Source of the DNA: Sphagnum compactum
Lineage: Eukaryota; Bryophyta; Sphagnopsida; Sphagnales
Length of the DNA stretch: 64,000 nucleotides
Assembly: GCA_965153455.1 (NCBI GenBank)
Contig: OZ234502.1
Span: 1,343,267 to 1,407,266, forward strand
Direction of reading: 5' to 3'
Shown here: positions 12,261-23,300 of the stretch, one piece after another
Position numbering within the stretch: position 1 is the stretch's first letter
How the letters are laid out: the number at the start of each line of letters is the position of its first letter
The notes under the pieces: model-generated
Told to the model about the DNA's origin: nothing
The model's input: only the letters and a program-made list of their open reading frames with translations
The model's database searches: none
Made by a program: the position numbers and the translations under genes

Positions 12261-13182
12261 GTTACTACCAAAGTTATATTATGAGTCACTTGCAAACTCA
12301 TTCTTTCAATGCAAAATTCTTGCCCTGGAATAGGATTTTGTGTGTGGAGGTATTGATTTTGAATGAAAGGCTAATGTGATTACAAAGTAGGACTATTTCT
12401 CTAAAAACATTATTTAAAAGGATGCCCTACTTTGTTACACATGCTCAAAAATTACTAGTCAAATGGTTATAAAGTTGTAATATTTAAAGCTAAAATTTGA
12501 TTATAGAGTGTGCATCAAAATAAATGTATATGACATTTAAAAGTTTAACAATGAAAGAATGCAATTTTGCAATCTTGTTGACTAGAAAGGAGAGTGAAAA
12601 TAGAACTTGGTTACTGTAAGACCTAAGATTTGTATTTGGAATGAAACTCCGTAGCATAATCAACTGCATTGTTAATAGCTAATGGTGATGATAAGTTGTT
12701 GTTTGTGTTGCAATGCGATTATCACTATCAACATGACAAGGGTGATCGCACTTTTATTTTTCCAACATTCTTTTAATACATGGATTTAGCTCGACTATTT
12801 TTTCTTTAGCAATTAGGCTATATATAGCCAATACAACAAAGAGTGCCAAAAACCCACACATTACAATCGTCATTTTGGTTAATGTTTATTGTTGTTGGTG
12901 AAGTCACGAAATGATTCTTATGGAAATCTTTGTTAGTACCAAAGCTATTGCTACTAACTTACTAACTCACCAAGTATTCACTACAAATTCATGCAACTGG
13001 ATTCTTGAACCCACATAAAAGTCTTCCTTTTGGTTAATGTTTTTTTTGGTGAAGACGAAGTTATATAACTAGAAAATTCCTATGAAATCTCTGTTGTTAT
13101 GGAAGCTATTATTAGTAACTTACTAACTCACTGTTCACTGAAAAAAAATTCTTGCATTTTGAACCCACAATTATCATCATTT
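12261..13182. repeat. two copies of a ~130 bp dispersed repeat
   Basis: The blocks 12890-13016 and 13040-13170 share TTGGTGAAG, a GAAAT-CTCTGTTRKTA stretch, AGCTATTR-CTAGTAACTTACTAACTCA and a terminal TTGAACCCACA. Diverged relatives occur at 18262-18345 and 19158-19205, and in reverse at about 10525-10660. No gene is seen in the remainder. Confidence 0.5.
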
Positions 13183-13379
13183 ATTGGGTCTGCCCATAGG
13201 TAAGAGATTACGCATATGTGCAAGATTTGGACTTAGGGATAAAATTTTGGTTCACTCATTGGCCAATGTGAAGATGACAAGTGTTCACAGAAGAAATTTT
13301 TTAGATGGATGTAATTTTTCATGTTTGGGTGGATGTAACCCTAAGTACATTAGGATTGTGTATTGGATTACTAATGGAT

Positions 13380-13712
13380 TTTTTTGTGGGGTTCCATTAT
13401 GGATTCCGTTACATTTGCAAGGCAGAACTTTCTTGAAGCATGTGAGAGTTTGGTGTTGGCTTGTGAATTAGACGACGATGTTGAAACACAGGCCACGGTT
13501 GACAAGGTAATAGTTGCATGTGGTGTGTTCAATAGTGTCTAGGGCCGCTTTTGCCCTACGCATGATGAGGAATTTGCTGAAAAAAGATATGTCTTGGTTC
13601 AAGCTCTTGAAGAATGTAATGCCAAAATGTTTGGCACTAACTGCTTATGCTTCAAGATTGCTTGTAAGCTGGACTCCATTGCACCAAGCTTGTAAGTGTA
13701 CTTGATTCAAGA
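13380..13712 (+). pseudogene. unidentified coding remnant
   Basis: One frame is open across about 100 codons with only one interruption (TAG near 13540), and the predicted residues look protein-like rather than random: ARQNFLEACESLVLACELDD, then VDKVIVACGVFNS, stop, HDEEFAEKRYVLVQALEECN, MFGTNCLCFKIACKLDS. It ends with TAA near 13711. Acidic and Leu/Cys-rich helical composition suggests part of a globular host protein or transposon protein. I do not recognise the family. No splice sites could be paired with confidence. Confidence 0.35.
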
Positions 13713-13862
13713 TTCATACACTTGTTGATGTTCAACACTACCTCCAAGTATTGAGCCTTGCCATTATTTTCTCATCTTGGAGGCAAGATGGCCTTTTTGG
13801 TACATTTAATGAATCACCCAATGTAGATTTGTGATCAATCAAGGCCTTAAAAGTACACCAGT

Positions 13863-14135
13863 GGGTGAAAATCCTTTAAGGTGTATCACATGGGACGAAA
13901 AGGGCCTAGTCCTTACTGTAGTCCTTTTTTACCCTATATTTTGATCCCCATAAAAAATAATGAATCAAAAGTTGTCAAAATTTCAGAAGGACTATATTTT
14001 AAAATATTACAATTCTAGATTCCATTATAATAATCCATAAATGTGTTTTTAGATGGTAAAGAAGGACTAGGTAAGAAAGATAGAAAAGGGTGACGCTATG
14101 ACAAGATTTTGGTACACCTTAAAGAATTTGCACCC
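13863..14135. mobile_element. MITE, copy 1 (273 bp, ~25 bp terminal inverted repeats)
   Basis: The left end GGGTGAAAATCCTTTAAGGT is matched at the right end by the reverse complement of GGGTGCAAATTCTTTAAGGT. There is no coding content. The interior is shared, in opposite orientation, with 45888-46147. Flanking bases do not give a clean target-site duplication. Length, TIRs and lack of an ORF fit a miniature non-autonomous DNA transposon; the superfamily is unknown. Confidence 0.8.
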
Positions 14136-16229
14136 TTAGTTAGGTTAACAAAGAGAAATAGGAGGTGGTGCTAAATATGGGACTAAATAAAAAGATGTTT
14201 AAATTATCAAGCAAAATCTCACTTATGTGGGCATTGTTTTCATAAGGGTTGTTTGAAGTGCATTTGACCAGTCTAGTTGTGGTCCAAAAAAAAAGAAGTG
14301 ATCTCAGTATTGTATGATGGTGGGCAATGCATAGGCATTTGTTGGGGCGTCTGAGAATTTACATGCCATTGTGATTACATTTCGTGGCACTCTGAAAACC
14401 AGGTCAATCTCATTGTCATGGACCCTTCATGAGAAAGTTTGATGGGGTTCATTGTTTGCTAGTGCCTTATGCTATACAAACATGATTCTACTGAAGTCAT
14501 TGGTGGCTGATGTGTTATCCATCTTTAGCTATGAGATAGTTTAGCATTCCTTTACTGCTCCTTTCCAAGTCACTGCAAGGCATGCCAAGTTGGCATTGTG
14601 GTTAGTAGCAATTGAAACATTGAGAACTTAGGGCTTTGTAATTGACTTGTTTAGATGATTCATGTGAAGATTGCTGTCAGAATTGTTGTGAGGTAAAATC
14701 TTATGCCCATGTAGTTTCATATTGGGTGAATGACTACACCCATGGGAATGGAACATGTTGCAATCATGAAGTGTTTGGGGAACATGTTTGATCAAAATTT
14801 CAACATGTGCTTCATTAACTGGATTTGGAAAGTTGCAGAATGTAGAATTGGGCAGAAGATTTGTACGTCAAGTAGCTTGATCTCAACTATCCAGGTGTTT
14901 GAAATGCAATGGTACAAATTTTCATTTGTCAATATTTAAATATTGTGTTTGCAAACTCTATGCCTTTAGCCTTAAGGTAGCCTAGACTCATAGAAGATCT
15001 GTTACAACCCAAGTCATCCTACTGTAGCAAGTAGGATCAAGTACTATAGTGATACCTCATGTTCTGTTGGTTCCAATTTTTGATTTGCTAAAGGGTGATG
15101 AGATGAGTTTCTACCAAAATTTGATGCTTCAAAGTATGTGAATTTGTGTAACTCCACATATTATTATAATGTGTAACTAGTTTTTTGTTAGTCACTGTAA
15201 TTCTTATGGTCACTTGTTTGTGTCATTAATTTGAATTTGATCAGTAATGGTCCATTTTCATGGTGGATTATAGTTTTTTCATTGTTCATTGCAGTATTGT
15301 TCAGTTGACATTGTCAAGGAATCAATTTAGGGATGATTTGCTCTTCACATTTGATTGTTTTCTCTTATCCAGTGGCATATCAAGGTTTATGTTGTTAAGG
15401 AGGTTGACCATGCATCTTCTACTGCTCACCATCTGACTTGATCTTACCTTAATTTCAAAACCAATTCTGAGACACATCTTTTTTGATTAGTATATTTTGT
15501 GGAATATAAATGTTACCTTCCTTTCAGGAAACTCATAACATCTATTGTGATAGGTACACAAAGGTTTCTATGTAGCATATCATAACACATCAATGCGGGA
15601 ATCTATTGTTATTGCAATTCAAACTATATATTACAAAGGAATGAACTGAGAATACTGGTGACATGCCATTCCATGGGAGGAGCTATGGCCTCCTTCTATG
15701 CACTTAATCTCACTGTACACATTTCTTTCTCTTCATCATTATTTGTAAAAAAGTGGTTGGATGCTAGGATGAATGAGTTTGTAATTTATGCAATTTCTTA
15801 CTAATTTGTTGAATTCTAGGATGAGCTTGCATAAGATCTATGTTAAACTTGCAACATTTGGAATTGGAGTATGAAAAGATGACTAAGCAACATCAAGTAC
15901 AAATTAATCAATCTCATCGAATGAGTTTCAAATGCAATGATACATAATAGTTCAGGAATGCAAAGATGTTTGGAAATCTATGCTTAGACCATTATTCTTG
16001 GACTAAAACTTAACTATGTTGTTTTGTCAAGTTTGATAGATTAAAAATGTCTCTTTAGTTGATGACAACCTTGAAAAAGGAAGTATCCAATCATACCTCA
16101 CTCTAGCCTTTTCCCAAAGGCATAGAGCATATCCATCTTTTGTAGAGGCTTGAAAGAGTTTTTCAAAAACTATATAGGTAAGCTCTTATTTTGTAATGTT
16201 ATTCTAAACAAACCATTGTAGGTGATATA
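14136..16229. other. intergenic stretch
   Basis: No gene recognised. Short open frames, for example 14730-14939, have no family resemblance. Confidence 0.4.
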
Positions 16230-16660
16230 GAAAGAGAGGATGAAATTCAAGGAAAAGCTGAAAATAACAAAACTGGATGTCACAAGAATGAGAGAAAAAT
16301 CACAAAAGCAGGAAATAGAGCTTTCAAACATGATTTAGGACAGAAACAAACTGTGGAAGTTGAAAATTAAACTAACATTTGAAAATGTGTCATTGAAGGA
16401 ATCTATTGACACAATCAAGAACAAGGTTGAGAAGCTTGAAGCTGATCATGGGAATGCAACTATGGAGAAGGTTTCATTCATAGAATCTTTGGTATATTAC
16501 AAGGGCAAAGTAGAGAAGCTTGAAACTGAGTGTGAAAAATGACGACGAATTCATCAGGAAGCATTTGAAAAATAGTGGGATGTTCTTGAGGCCAAATTGA
16601 AAGCTTTTGAGAGCAAAGTGAAAGAACTGGAAGTTAAAGGAAGTATTCTGGTGTAAAAAG
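16230..16660 (+). pseudogene. coiled-coil coding remnant
   Basis: A Lys/Glu-rich frame reads MKFKEKLKITKLDVTRMREK, a stop, KESIDTIKNKVEKLEADHGN, MEKVSFIESLVYYKGKVEKL, ETECEK, a stop, then EAKLKAFESKVKELEVKGSI. Heptad-like spacing of Leu/Ile/Val over ~130 residues indicates a long coiled coil. At least three stops interrupt it. It may belong with the next remnant (16850-17262). The parent family is not recognised. Confidence 0.5.
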
Positions 16661-16849
16661 GATAGTTTTTTTTTTCAGGCTTGGTTTTGGGAAGATGTTT
16701 GCTTTTGGATTGGGATTATGGTGACTATCTAAAACCTAATCTAGACATGTTTTTCCTTAAAACATTTTTTATGGGGTCACCAACATTTGAAGCTATTAAA
16801 ATGTCCGGCTGTGAAAACACGTCATAGTGTAAGAACTGTTGGACAATTT

Positions 16850-17262
16850 TGTCCAAGTAGCGACATCAAGTGTTGCAGCTAAGAAAAATAGAAATGTGGC
16901 TAATGTTCAAGGTTTGGATGACCTACCAAATGGCTCCCTTTTACTGGATGTAGCATTTGCCGTTGTCTAGTTGTAACTTCTGCCTCACTTGCCATTGTTA
17001 GAGGTTAAATGTTTCAATGATTCAAGAGTCGACAAAGTCCTTTTGCTACTATTGTCAGCTATTGTAACTTTGAAAGATGTAGAAGGCCAGGAGAGTAAGG
17101 CAACAACTCTAGGCCTTATGCAATTGTTCAGATATGATGATGGCACACCCACACCCTTGTTCTTTAATTTGTACTTGGTTCTTGCAAAATTTTGTAGAAG
17201 GATTGATTGTTGTTCACTTTTGCTTCCGATATCATCCTTAAAGATGCAACCTCATTAATAGC
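16850..17262 (+). pseudogene. unidentified coding remnant next to the coiled coil
   Basis: Frames here read VATSSVAAKKNRNVANVQGL, DDLPNGSLLLDVAFAVV, stops, then LLEVKCFNDSRVDKVLLLLL, SAIVTLKDVEGQESKATTLG, LMQLFRYDDGTPTPLFFNLY. Residue use is clearly protein-like, with a hydrophobic Leu-rich helix and a following LMQLFRYDDG segment. A frame change after 17200 leads to a further block (RYHP, LKDATSLIAEG-like). I do not recognise the protein. With the coiled coil upstream, it may be the wreck of one host gene rather than a transposon. Confidence 0.35.
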
Positions 17263-17679
17263 TGAAGGTTTTAGCAATCTTGCGATCAATGCTACTAACC
17301 ATTTTTTGGGCATTAGCACTGGTGTAATGTGGCTATTTGTGGTGATAGAGGCTTCATGTTAAATTCTTAGGCATGATTCTAGTCTTTCTTCCCATTGGGT
17401 CCTAAAGTTAAGAAGTGGGCATTGGAAATATTTATAGCTTAGATAATTCTTTACTTTCCCTTTTGTCCCATTGTTGAACTTTTGGAATGAGAATGAGCTA
17501 TAGACTTGTTGCAAAAGTTTGAAAGATCAGGTAGAAAAAAGGAATTTTGCTAGGAGCTAGCAGGGGCATTACAATGTGTAACATAGAAGTTTATTGAACA
17601 TTTTGATGGTTTTTTGCAAGAGATGGAGACAAAAGTGTGTTTAAATATCAACTTGACCATTGTTGTTTTGAATGACCAT

Positions 17680-18060
17680 GGCTTTTTAGTTTTTAGTTTT
17701 CAGTACTCAGACATTTCAATTTTCAGTTTTCAGTATTCAAACATTTTAGTTTTTAGTATTTAGACATTTCACCAAGGGATTTCAAATTTCAGTTTTCAAT
17801 TTTCAACTTTCAATATTCACACATCCAAATTCAGACATTTCAATTTTCAAAATTTCAAATTCCAAACGCTTCACATAGAGATTTCAATTTTCAACTTTAA
17901 GTATTCACACATTCCAATTCAAACATTTTAGTTCTCAAAATTTCAGATTTCAAACATTTCACATACAAATTTCAAATTTCAATTTTCAGTATTCACACAT
18001 CGGAATTCAAACATTTCAATTTTAAAAATTTTAGATTCCAAACATTCCATACATTGTAGT
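17680..18060. repeat. TTTCAATTTTCAG-type minisatellite with ~90-100 bp higher order
   Basis: The whole segment is built from TTTCAATTTTCAG/ATTCA variants. Larger units are visible: TTTCACCAAGGGATTTC at 17766, CTTCACATAGAGATTTC at 17868 and TTTCACATACAAATTTC at 17957, each followed by TATTCACACATC and CAAACATTTC. Strand composition is strongly asymmetric, with almost no G. Confidence 0.85.
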
Positions 18061-19370
18061 ATGTTGGTAGGTTTAGCACATGCCTCCCAAACAATTAATT
18101 AATTTTGAATATTTAATTTTGAAAACAAAATACTCCTAAGCATTCTTTATTTTCCTTCATAAGGAGTTGATCTTTGGAATAAAATATTGATCATGGTCAT
18201 ATAACATTGGGCAGAGCCATTACACGATGAGTTGTTTGTTTTGGTTGATTTTTTAATTTTTTTTATCTAGGGGTTGAAGTTATGAGAGATTTTTTCTGAA
18301 AATGTCTCCTGATAGACTACTAGGTATCAAAGCTACTACTACTAACTTTTGTACTTACTATTACAAAAGGATTTTTTTTGTTGGGTTGATGTAAGCAGAA
18401 CAATTTCTTTTTTTCCTAGGTATGCCCGGGAGCGAACACTTAAGAACTCAAAGGAGGTTGAATCCTCACACATTTTTCCTTTCCTAAGGAGAAAAAACAT
18501 TTTTAGCTCTCACCTAATGCTTTTAACATTGCCAAAATTGCTCAATTCCATCCAGGAATGAGGAAGATATGGAGTGTTTGGTGTAACGGGTTCAGTGACA
18601 AATGAATTAAAACAAATTAGAATTTTAAGCTTCAAATCTTTGATTGTTGTATCTTTGTCTTTGGAATACAAAGAAGTTTTATAAAGCCCTTGTTGACACA
18701 TCCATTAGATTTTAAATCACTCAAAACAAACTAAAAATGAGGAAAATATGAAGCTAGAACTATACAAAGATATAGAGCTATTTAAAAAAAAAATTGAAGC
18801 AAACAATCATTCATCCTTTTCCGTGTGTCTTGTATGTTTTCTCCATTGCTCCTTACTTCTGACACTCAAAGAACATTTCCAGCCCTCCTTCCAGTTTGCG
18901 CATCCAAAACACAAAAGTCACTCAATTTGGTCAAGGAATGAGGAAAGAAGTATTGGAAAGTGTTCAATGATAAGTATGTGTTTGATGATGGGCGGTTCTA
19001 CCCTAACTTAGCTCAGTTACCCCTCCTACCCACAATCTTAAAAATAAAATAAAAAATAAAATAAAATCTTGCATGTGCAAATTTTTTGCATTAGTGACAA
19101 AAACCCACAAATTATCTATCATCATTAAAATAATTAATTTTAGAGGATGTCCTTTCTGTTTGGTGAAGTTATGAGAGAATTTTGTATGAAATCCTCTGTT
19201 TTCATAACAACCTTGCTGCTGCTCCTCTGCTGTCGCAGGCCTGCAGCTTAGCTTTTCGTGTGTGTATGTGAGTTTTTTGTACTGTAAAGTGTCTGCAACT
19301 GATCTACTTGTTATATTCTTCCTTAAATGTACTTTGTTTGTTTTGTGAGAGAATCGACACTTGTGTTTGT
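18061..19370. other. intergenic stretch upstream of the bHLH gene
   Basis: No gene recognised. Contains two diverged copies of the dispersed GAAGTTATGAGAGA repeat (18262-18345 and 19158-19205). The distal promoter of the bHLH gene may lie here, but no specific element could be assigned. Confidence 0.4.
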
Positions 19371-19374
19371 GATT

Positions 19375-19965
19375 TGAACACGACGGAGGTGGAAGAGGAA
19401 GAGTAGGAAGAGAAGGAGGAGGAGACAAGGAAGGATGTTTTTGTGGAGGAGGAGGCCAGGGAGTTGTTGGTGTGGAGGAGGTTTTTGGTTTTTCCTTGTC
19501 CAACAATTTGCACTCTTTCTTTCTTCTGCCTCAACTTGAGGGAAAGCAAGCAGCTTCCGCACCAAGAGGAGGAGGAGAGCTCAAGTTTCTTCGACACCAA
19601 GAAGAAGAGGAGACGTCAACCTTGAGGGAAAGCTTCTTCGGCACCCACAGAGAGAGAGAGAGAGAGAGAGGGATAGGTCTACTTGGGGAAAAGCTTCGTC
19701 GGTCGACAGCAAGAGGAGGAGGAGGAGAGTTCAACTTGAGGGAAAGCTTCCACACCAAGAAGAGGAGGAGGAGGAGGAGGAGGAGGAGGTGTCAACCTGA
19801 GGGAAGGCTTCGACACCGAGAGAGAGGAGGGGAGCTCGACTTGAGGGAAAGCATCGACACCAAGAGGAGGAGGAGAGGGAGGAGAGCTCAACTTGAGGGA
19901 AATCTTCCACACCAAGAGAGAGGAGGAGAGTTCACCTTGAGGGAAAGCAGCTTCCCTTTTTTCGG
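19375..19965. repeat. purine-rich minisatellite in the bHLH gene upstream region
   Basis: A ~45-65 bp unit, roughly CTTGAGGGAAAGCTTC plus GACACCAAGAGGAGGAGG plus GAGCTCAA, repeats with the CTTGAGGGA core at about 19536, 19621, 19735, 19797, 19842, 19893 and 19937. GAGGAGGAGG and a pure GA run (19650-19668) lie between. The plus strand is heavily purine-biased. One plus-strand frame is open for 169 codons (19472-19981) and several minus-strand frames are open too, as expected of an array with few stops. It ends about 400 bp before the bHLH start codon. Confidence 0.85.
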
Positions 19966-20014
19966 GGCCCGCGGTTTGTAGAAAAGAACAGTGTGTGTGT
20001 TTTGGGGGTTGTCA

Positions 20015-20092
20015 ATGGCGCTCGCATTGAAGTTCGGGAATCTGTGGTTTGGCAATTACGTTGCCAGAGCTTTCAAGATGCGAACTGGTTGA
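20015..20092 (+). CDS. possible upstream ORF (25 residues) before the bHLH gene
   Basis: ATG at 20015 opens a 25-codon frame starting MALALKFGNLWF and ending at TGA 20090-20092, 283 bp before the main ATG. If transcription of the bHLH gene starts upstream of it, it would be a uORF in the leader. Composition is more balanced than the AT-rich surroundings. There is no independent evidence that it is translated. Confidence 0.25.
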   Translation: MALALKFGNLWFGNYVARAFKMRTG

Positions 20093-20374
20093 ATGAATGA
20101 GCAGTATGTGTGTCAGACGCTACTGAAGAACTCCCAACTAGAGTTTTTTGTTTTTTGTGCTGTCGCAAATCTATCCCATAACATGGCTTTGGTGAAGAAG
20201 ATAGAGAAAACGAGACTCAAGTTGTGTGGTATCTGATTTCTCTTTCGGCCTCCAGGCTACAAACCTCGACAAGCTCAAGCAGGAACTTTGTCGAGTTTGG
20301 GAATTTCTGGTGGATTCGCACCTTTGGTGTAAAGGGAGCTTGAATTTTGAACCTTGCAACAACAACAGAGGATC

Positions 20375-23300
20375 ATGAAAGATGTGGAGTCCTGGCGAGG
20401 GGGTACGGATGAGGAGGCGCAAGCATCGTCTCTACAGCAAGCGCTCATGTACAACAACGTTCCTGATAACTACCACGCGAGCATTGCGGATCCCTCCTCG
20501 CCTTTCCTTCCGTGCTGGAACGACAAGTTCTGGTCACATGCGAGTCAGAGAGCTGAGGAAATCCATGCCATCTCCCCGCCGTCTCTTGTTGTCGACACGG
20601 GCACTTTCCAGCGGCAACAGGAGCCTAGTATGATCCATTTCACCCATCCCTCTTCTTCGGAGCTTCTTCATCACGTTGTGCGCGGAGCATCTGACGATGG
20701 CGGCTTGTGGAAGAGGCCGGATGGCAGCTCTCCAGTTGCTTCCCGAATGCACAAGAAGTCGGTGATGCAAGACTTGGAACAATACTCGAACCACAACATA
20801 CCAGGATCGATGTCCAGGGTTTCCAATTCCTTGCAATTGGGATACAACAATCCTTTGCCTAAAGCAGCAGGCAAGGGAATAGCTGCTGCTGCTGCAGCAT
20901 ATGGAGCTTCCATCATGTGTGACAAGCTCTTGCTCCAAGCTTCATCTGCTGGAGCTGGAGCTCTCCAGGGCAGTACCCAGTTTGTTGAACCCACTCGTGT
21001 GCTGGGAATGCATGCAATTGATGACTCCGCGCAGGATTGTGGCATCCAGGGACTTTTGCATCTACAACAACATCCACCACAGCAGCAGATTCAGCTTCCA
21101 GTTGTTCCTGACATTGTGGGAGCAGTTGAGGCTCGAGGGTTCTTGAACACAGGGTTAGGATTCAGTCCCAGTGGCAACAAACCTGCTGTGAGCAATGTGT
21201 GGGAGATGCAGCAACAGAACAACATGAAGAGCTTTGAAACAGGGTTAGGGTTCAGTCCCAATGGCAATGAAGCTGCTGTGACCAACATGTGCTGGGAGAT
21301 GCAGCAGCAACAGATGAGCGTTGTGGCAGGGATGAAGAGCTTCAACCCAGGCCCCTATGTCAGTAGTGCTGCTGCTGTTGGTGAGGAGCAGGATGTTGCC
21401 TTAGCAGGGTGTAGTGGAGCATGGTTTGAAAACAAGAGCAATACTGCTGTGCCTGTGGGTTTTGATGTCGCACATCAACTGGGTGGATCTACTACACAGC
21501 AGCATGTTGCTGGATTACAGCAGCAATCAGGTGCACTTGCATCATCAGGGATCAAGTGGCCTTCCAGGGTGTCTAGCATCTCTTCTGCCTTGCCTGCCAC
21601 TGCATTGCCAGTTTCTCCTGTGCTCAGTGGTCACACAGGGCTGCGAGGGGGAATGGATGGGAAAACAAGCATTGTTATGCAGTCAGAAGAAGACTTACCT
21701 GCTTTGAAGGGTGCCCTGCTGCCAAGATGTCCTCCTGCTGCCTCTGGGAACACCATCTTCATTGATTCACACAAACGGCCAATCTCCTCGGTCAGATTCC
21801 TCTCTTGAATCAGTACTCTCTTCTTTATTGAAATCCCTCCTCTCTTGTCCAGTGAGGAGCCATAAGAGAGACTAAGGAGTCGTGTGACAAGCATGAAGAA
21901 AGACTTAAGGAAATTTTTTTGGGGGGATGTTGGTGGGTTTTATTTCAGCAAGGGGATGCTGCATTTCAAGGAAGCTTTCAGAACGCAGGAAAGAAGCCAG
22001 CAGCTGGAGGTATGCCATGGTCAGGTCAGGGTGCTTGCAGCCGATTCGAATACCTTAGCACAGTAGCACACAAGCAAGTTTCACAGAGCACAGCAAGTGG
22101 GAGCAGCAGGGCTCTTGGCCCTGCTCTTAACACTGATATGAAAACTTTGGCACATCAAGGCAGTGCTAACAATGATCTGCAACCTATTGCTGCTCAGGTA
22201 GAGATCTTCTTCCTTGATGTAATGTAGTTTATTAAGCTCAGTTTACATTCTCATCAAGGCCTGCTTGAAAGCTGTCCTGTTGCTGAAATAAAACTGCATA
22301 AAGTTCTATTTCAGAATGCAGGAAAGAAGCCAGCAGCAGCTGGAGGTATGCCATGGTCAGGTGGTGGTCAGGATTCTTGCAGCCGGTTTGAGTACCTTAG
22401 CACAGCAGCACACAAGCAAGTTTCACAGAGCACAGCAAGTGGGAGCAGCAGCAGAGCTCTTGGCCCTGCTCTGAACACCAATTTGAAACCTCGGGCACGT
22501 CAAGGCAGTGCCAATGATCCACAAAGCATTGCTGCTCGGGTAAAGATCTCCCTGAAACTTTTTATGAAGTTTATAAGCTCAATTGTAAAACTTCCAGACT
22601 CCTGATTCCACCTTCATATTAGCACAGTATGCCACGTGCATGTTCCAGGAAGGATTTTCCTTAGGATGGGAAGAGGCACTTAAACTCATGCAAGTTTCAG
22701 CTTTGACATTTCCATATATGCGTTTCAGACCTTCATTTTGATTGCTTGTAAGAGTTTGAAGATTTGGAAAGGGTCATTATTCCAAGGATCTAACAATTGT
22801 TTTTTTACCATTCACTTTCTTTCTTTGTAACAGGTGCGGAGGGAGCGGATAACTGAGCGACTCAAGCACCTTCAAAACTTGATTCCTAATGGGGATAAGG
22901 TCAGGCTTTGTCTCTTGTCCATCACATCTGCTTGATAGAAGTTGAATGCTATAAAGCAATAATGAACTAGAACGTAGTTATCTGGTTAGAGAATGGACAA
23001 TATAAGAGCTTCACACAAGTAGCTGCTACTGGCATTGAAGAACTTCTCAAAAGCCTGTTGAAAGTGTTCCAACATTAAACTCAGTAGATTATTGTGAATG
23101 CTAGAACACCCATCAGACAGATGCTCCGCCTGTTTTGCCTATTAAGCTGCTATTGTTCAGGAGGTGGTTAGGACCAATGTTGGTCTGGTATATAGGCCTG
23201 TGTCTGGTATCAACAATGGCATCACAGACCCTACTGGTCTGGTATGACCTGAGGCAATACCAGCCTTGTACCAGTATCAGCCTGGTAGGTACCTGAGGTA

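Noticed and set aside
19472-19981. 169-codon open frame upstream of the bHLH gene as a real gene.
   Set aside because: It is the translation of a purine-rich tandem repeat that leaves several frames open on both strands.
20354-20374. Start of the bHLH protein at 20354 with MQQQQRI.
   Set aside because: The codon at 20354 is TTG. The first in-frame ATG is at 20375, so that was used.
21791-21808. Exon 1 of the bHLH gene read through to the stop at 21806-21808 as a complete protein.
   Set aside because: The frame meets TCG|GTCAGA at 21790 in phase 0, and the bHLH domain lies in downstream exons with matching phases. The read-through end lacks any DNA-binding domain.
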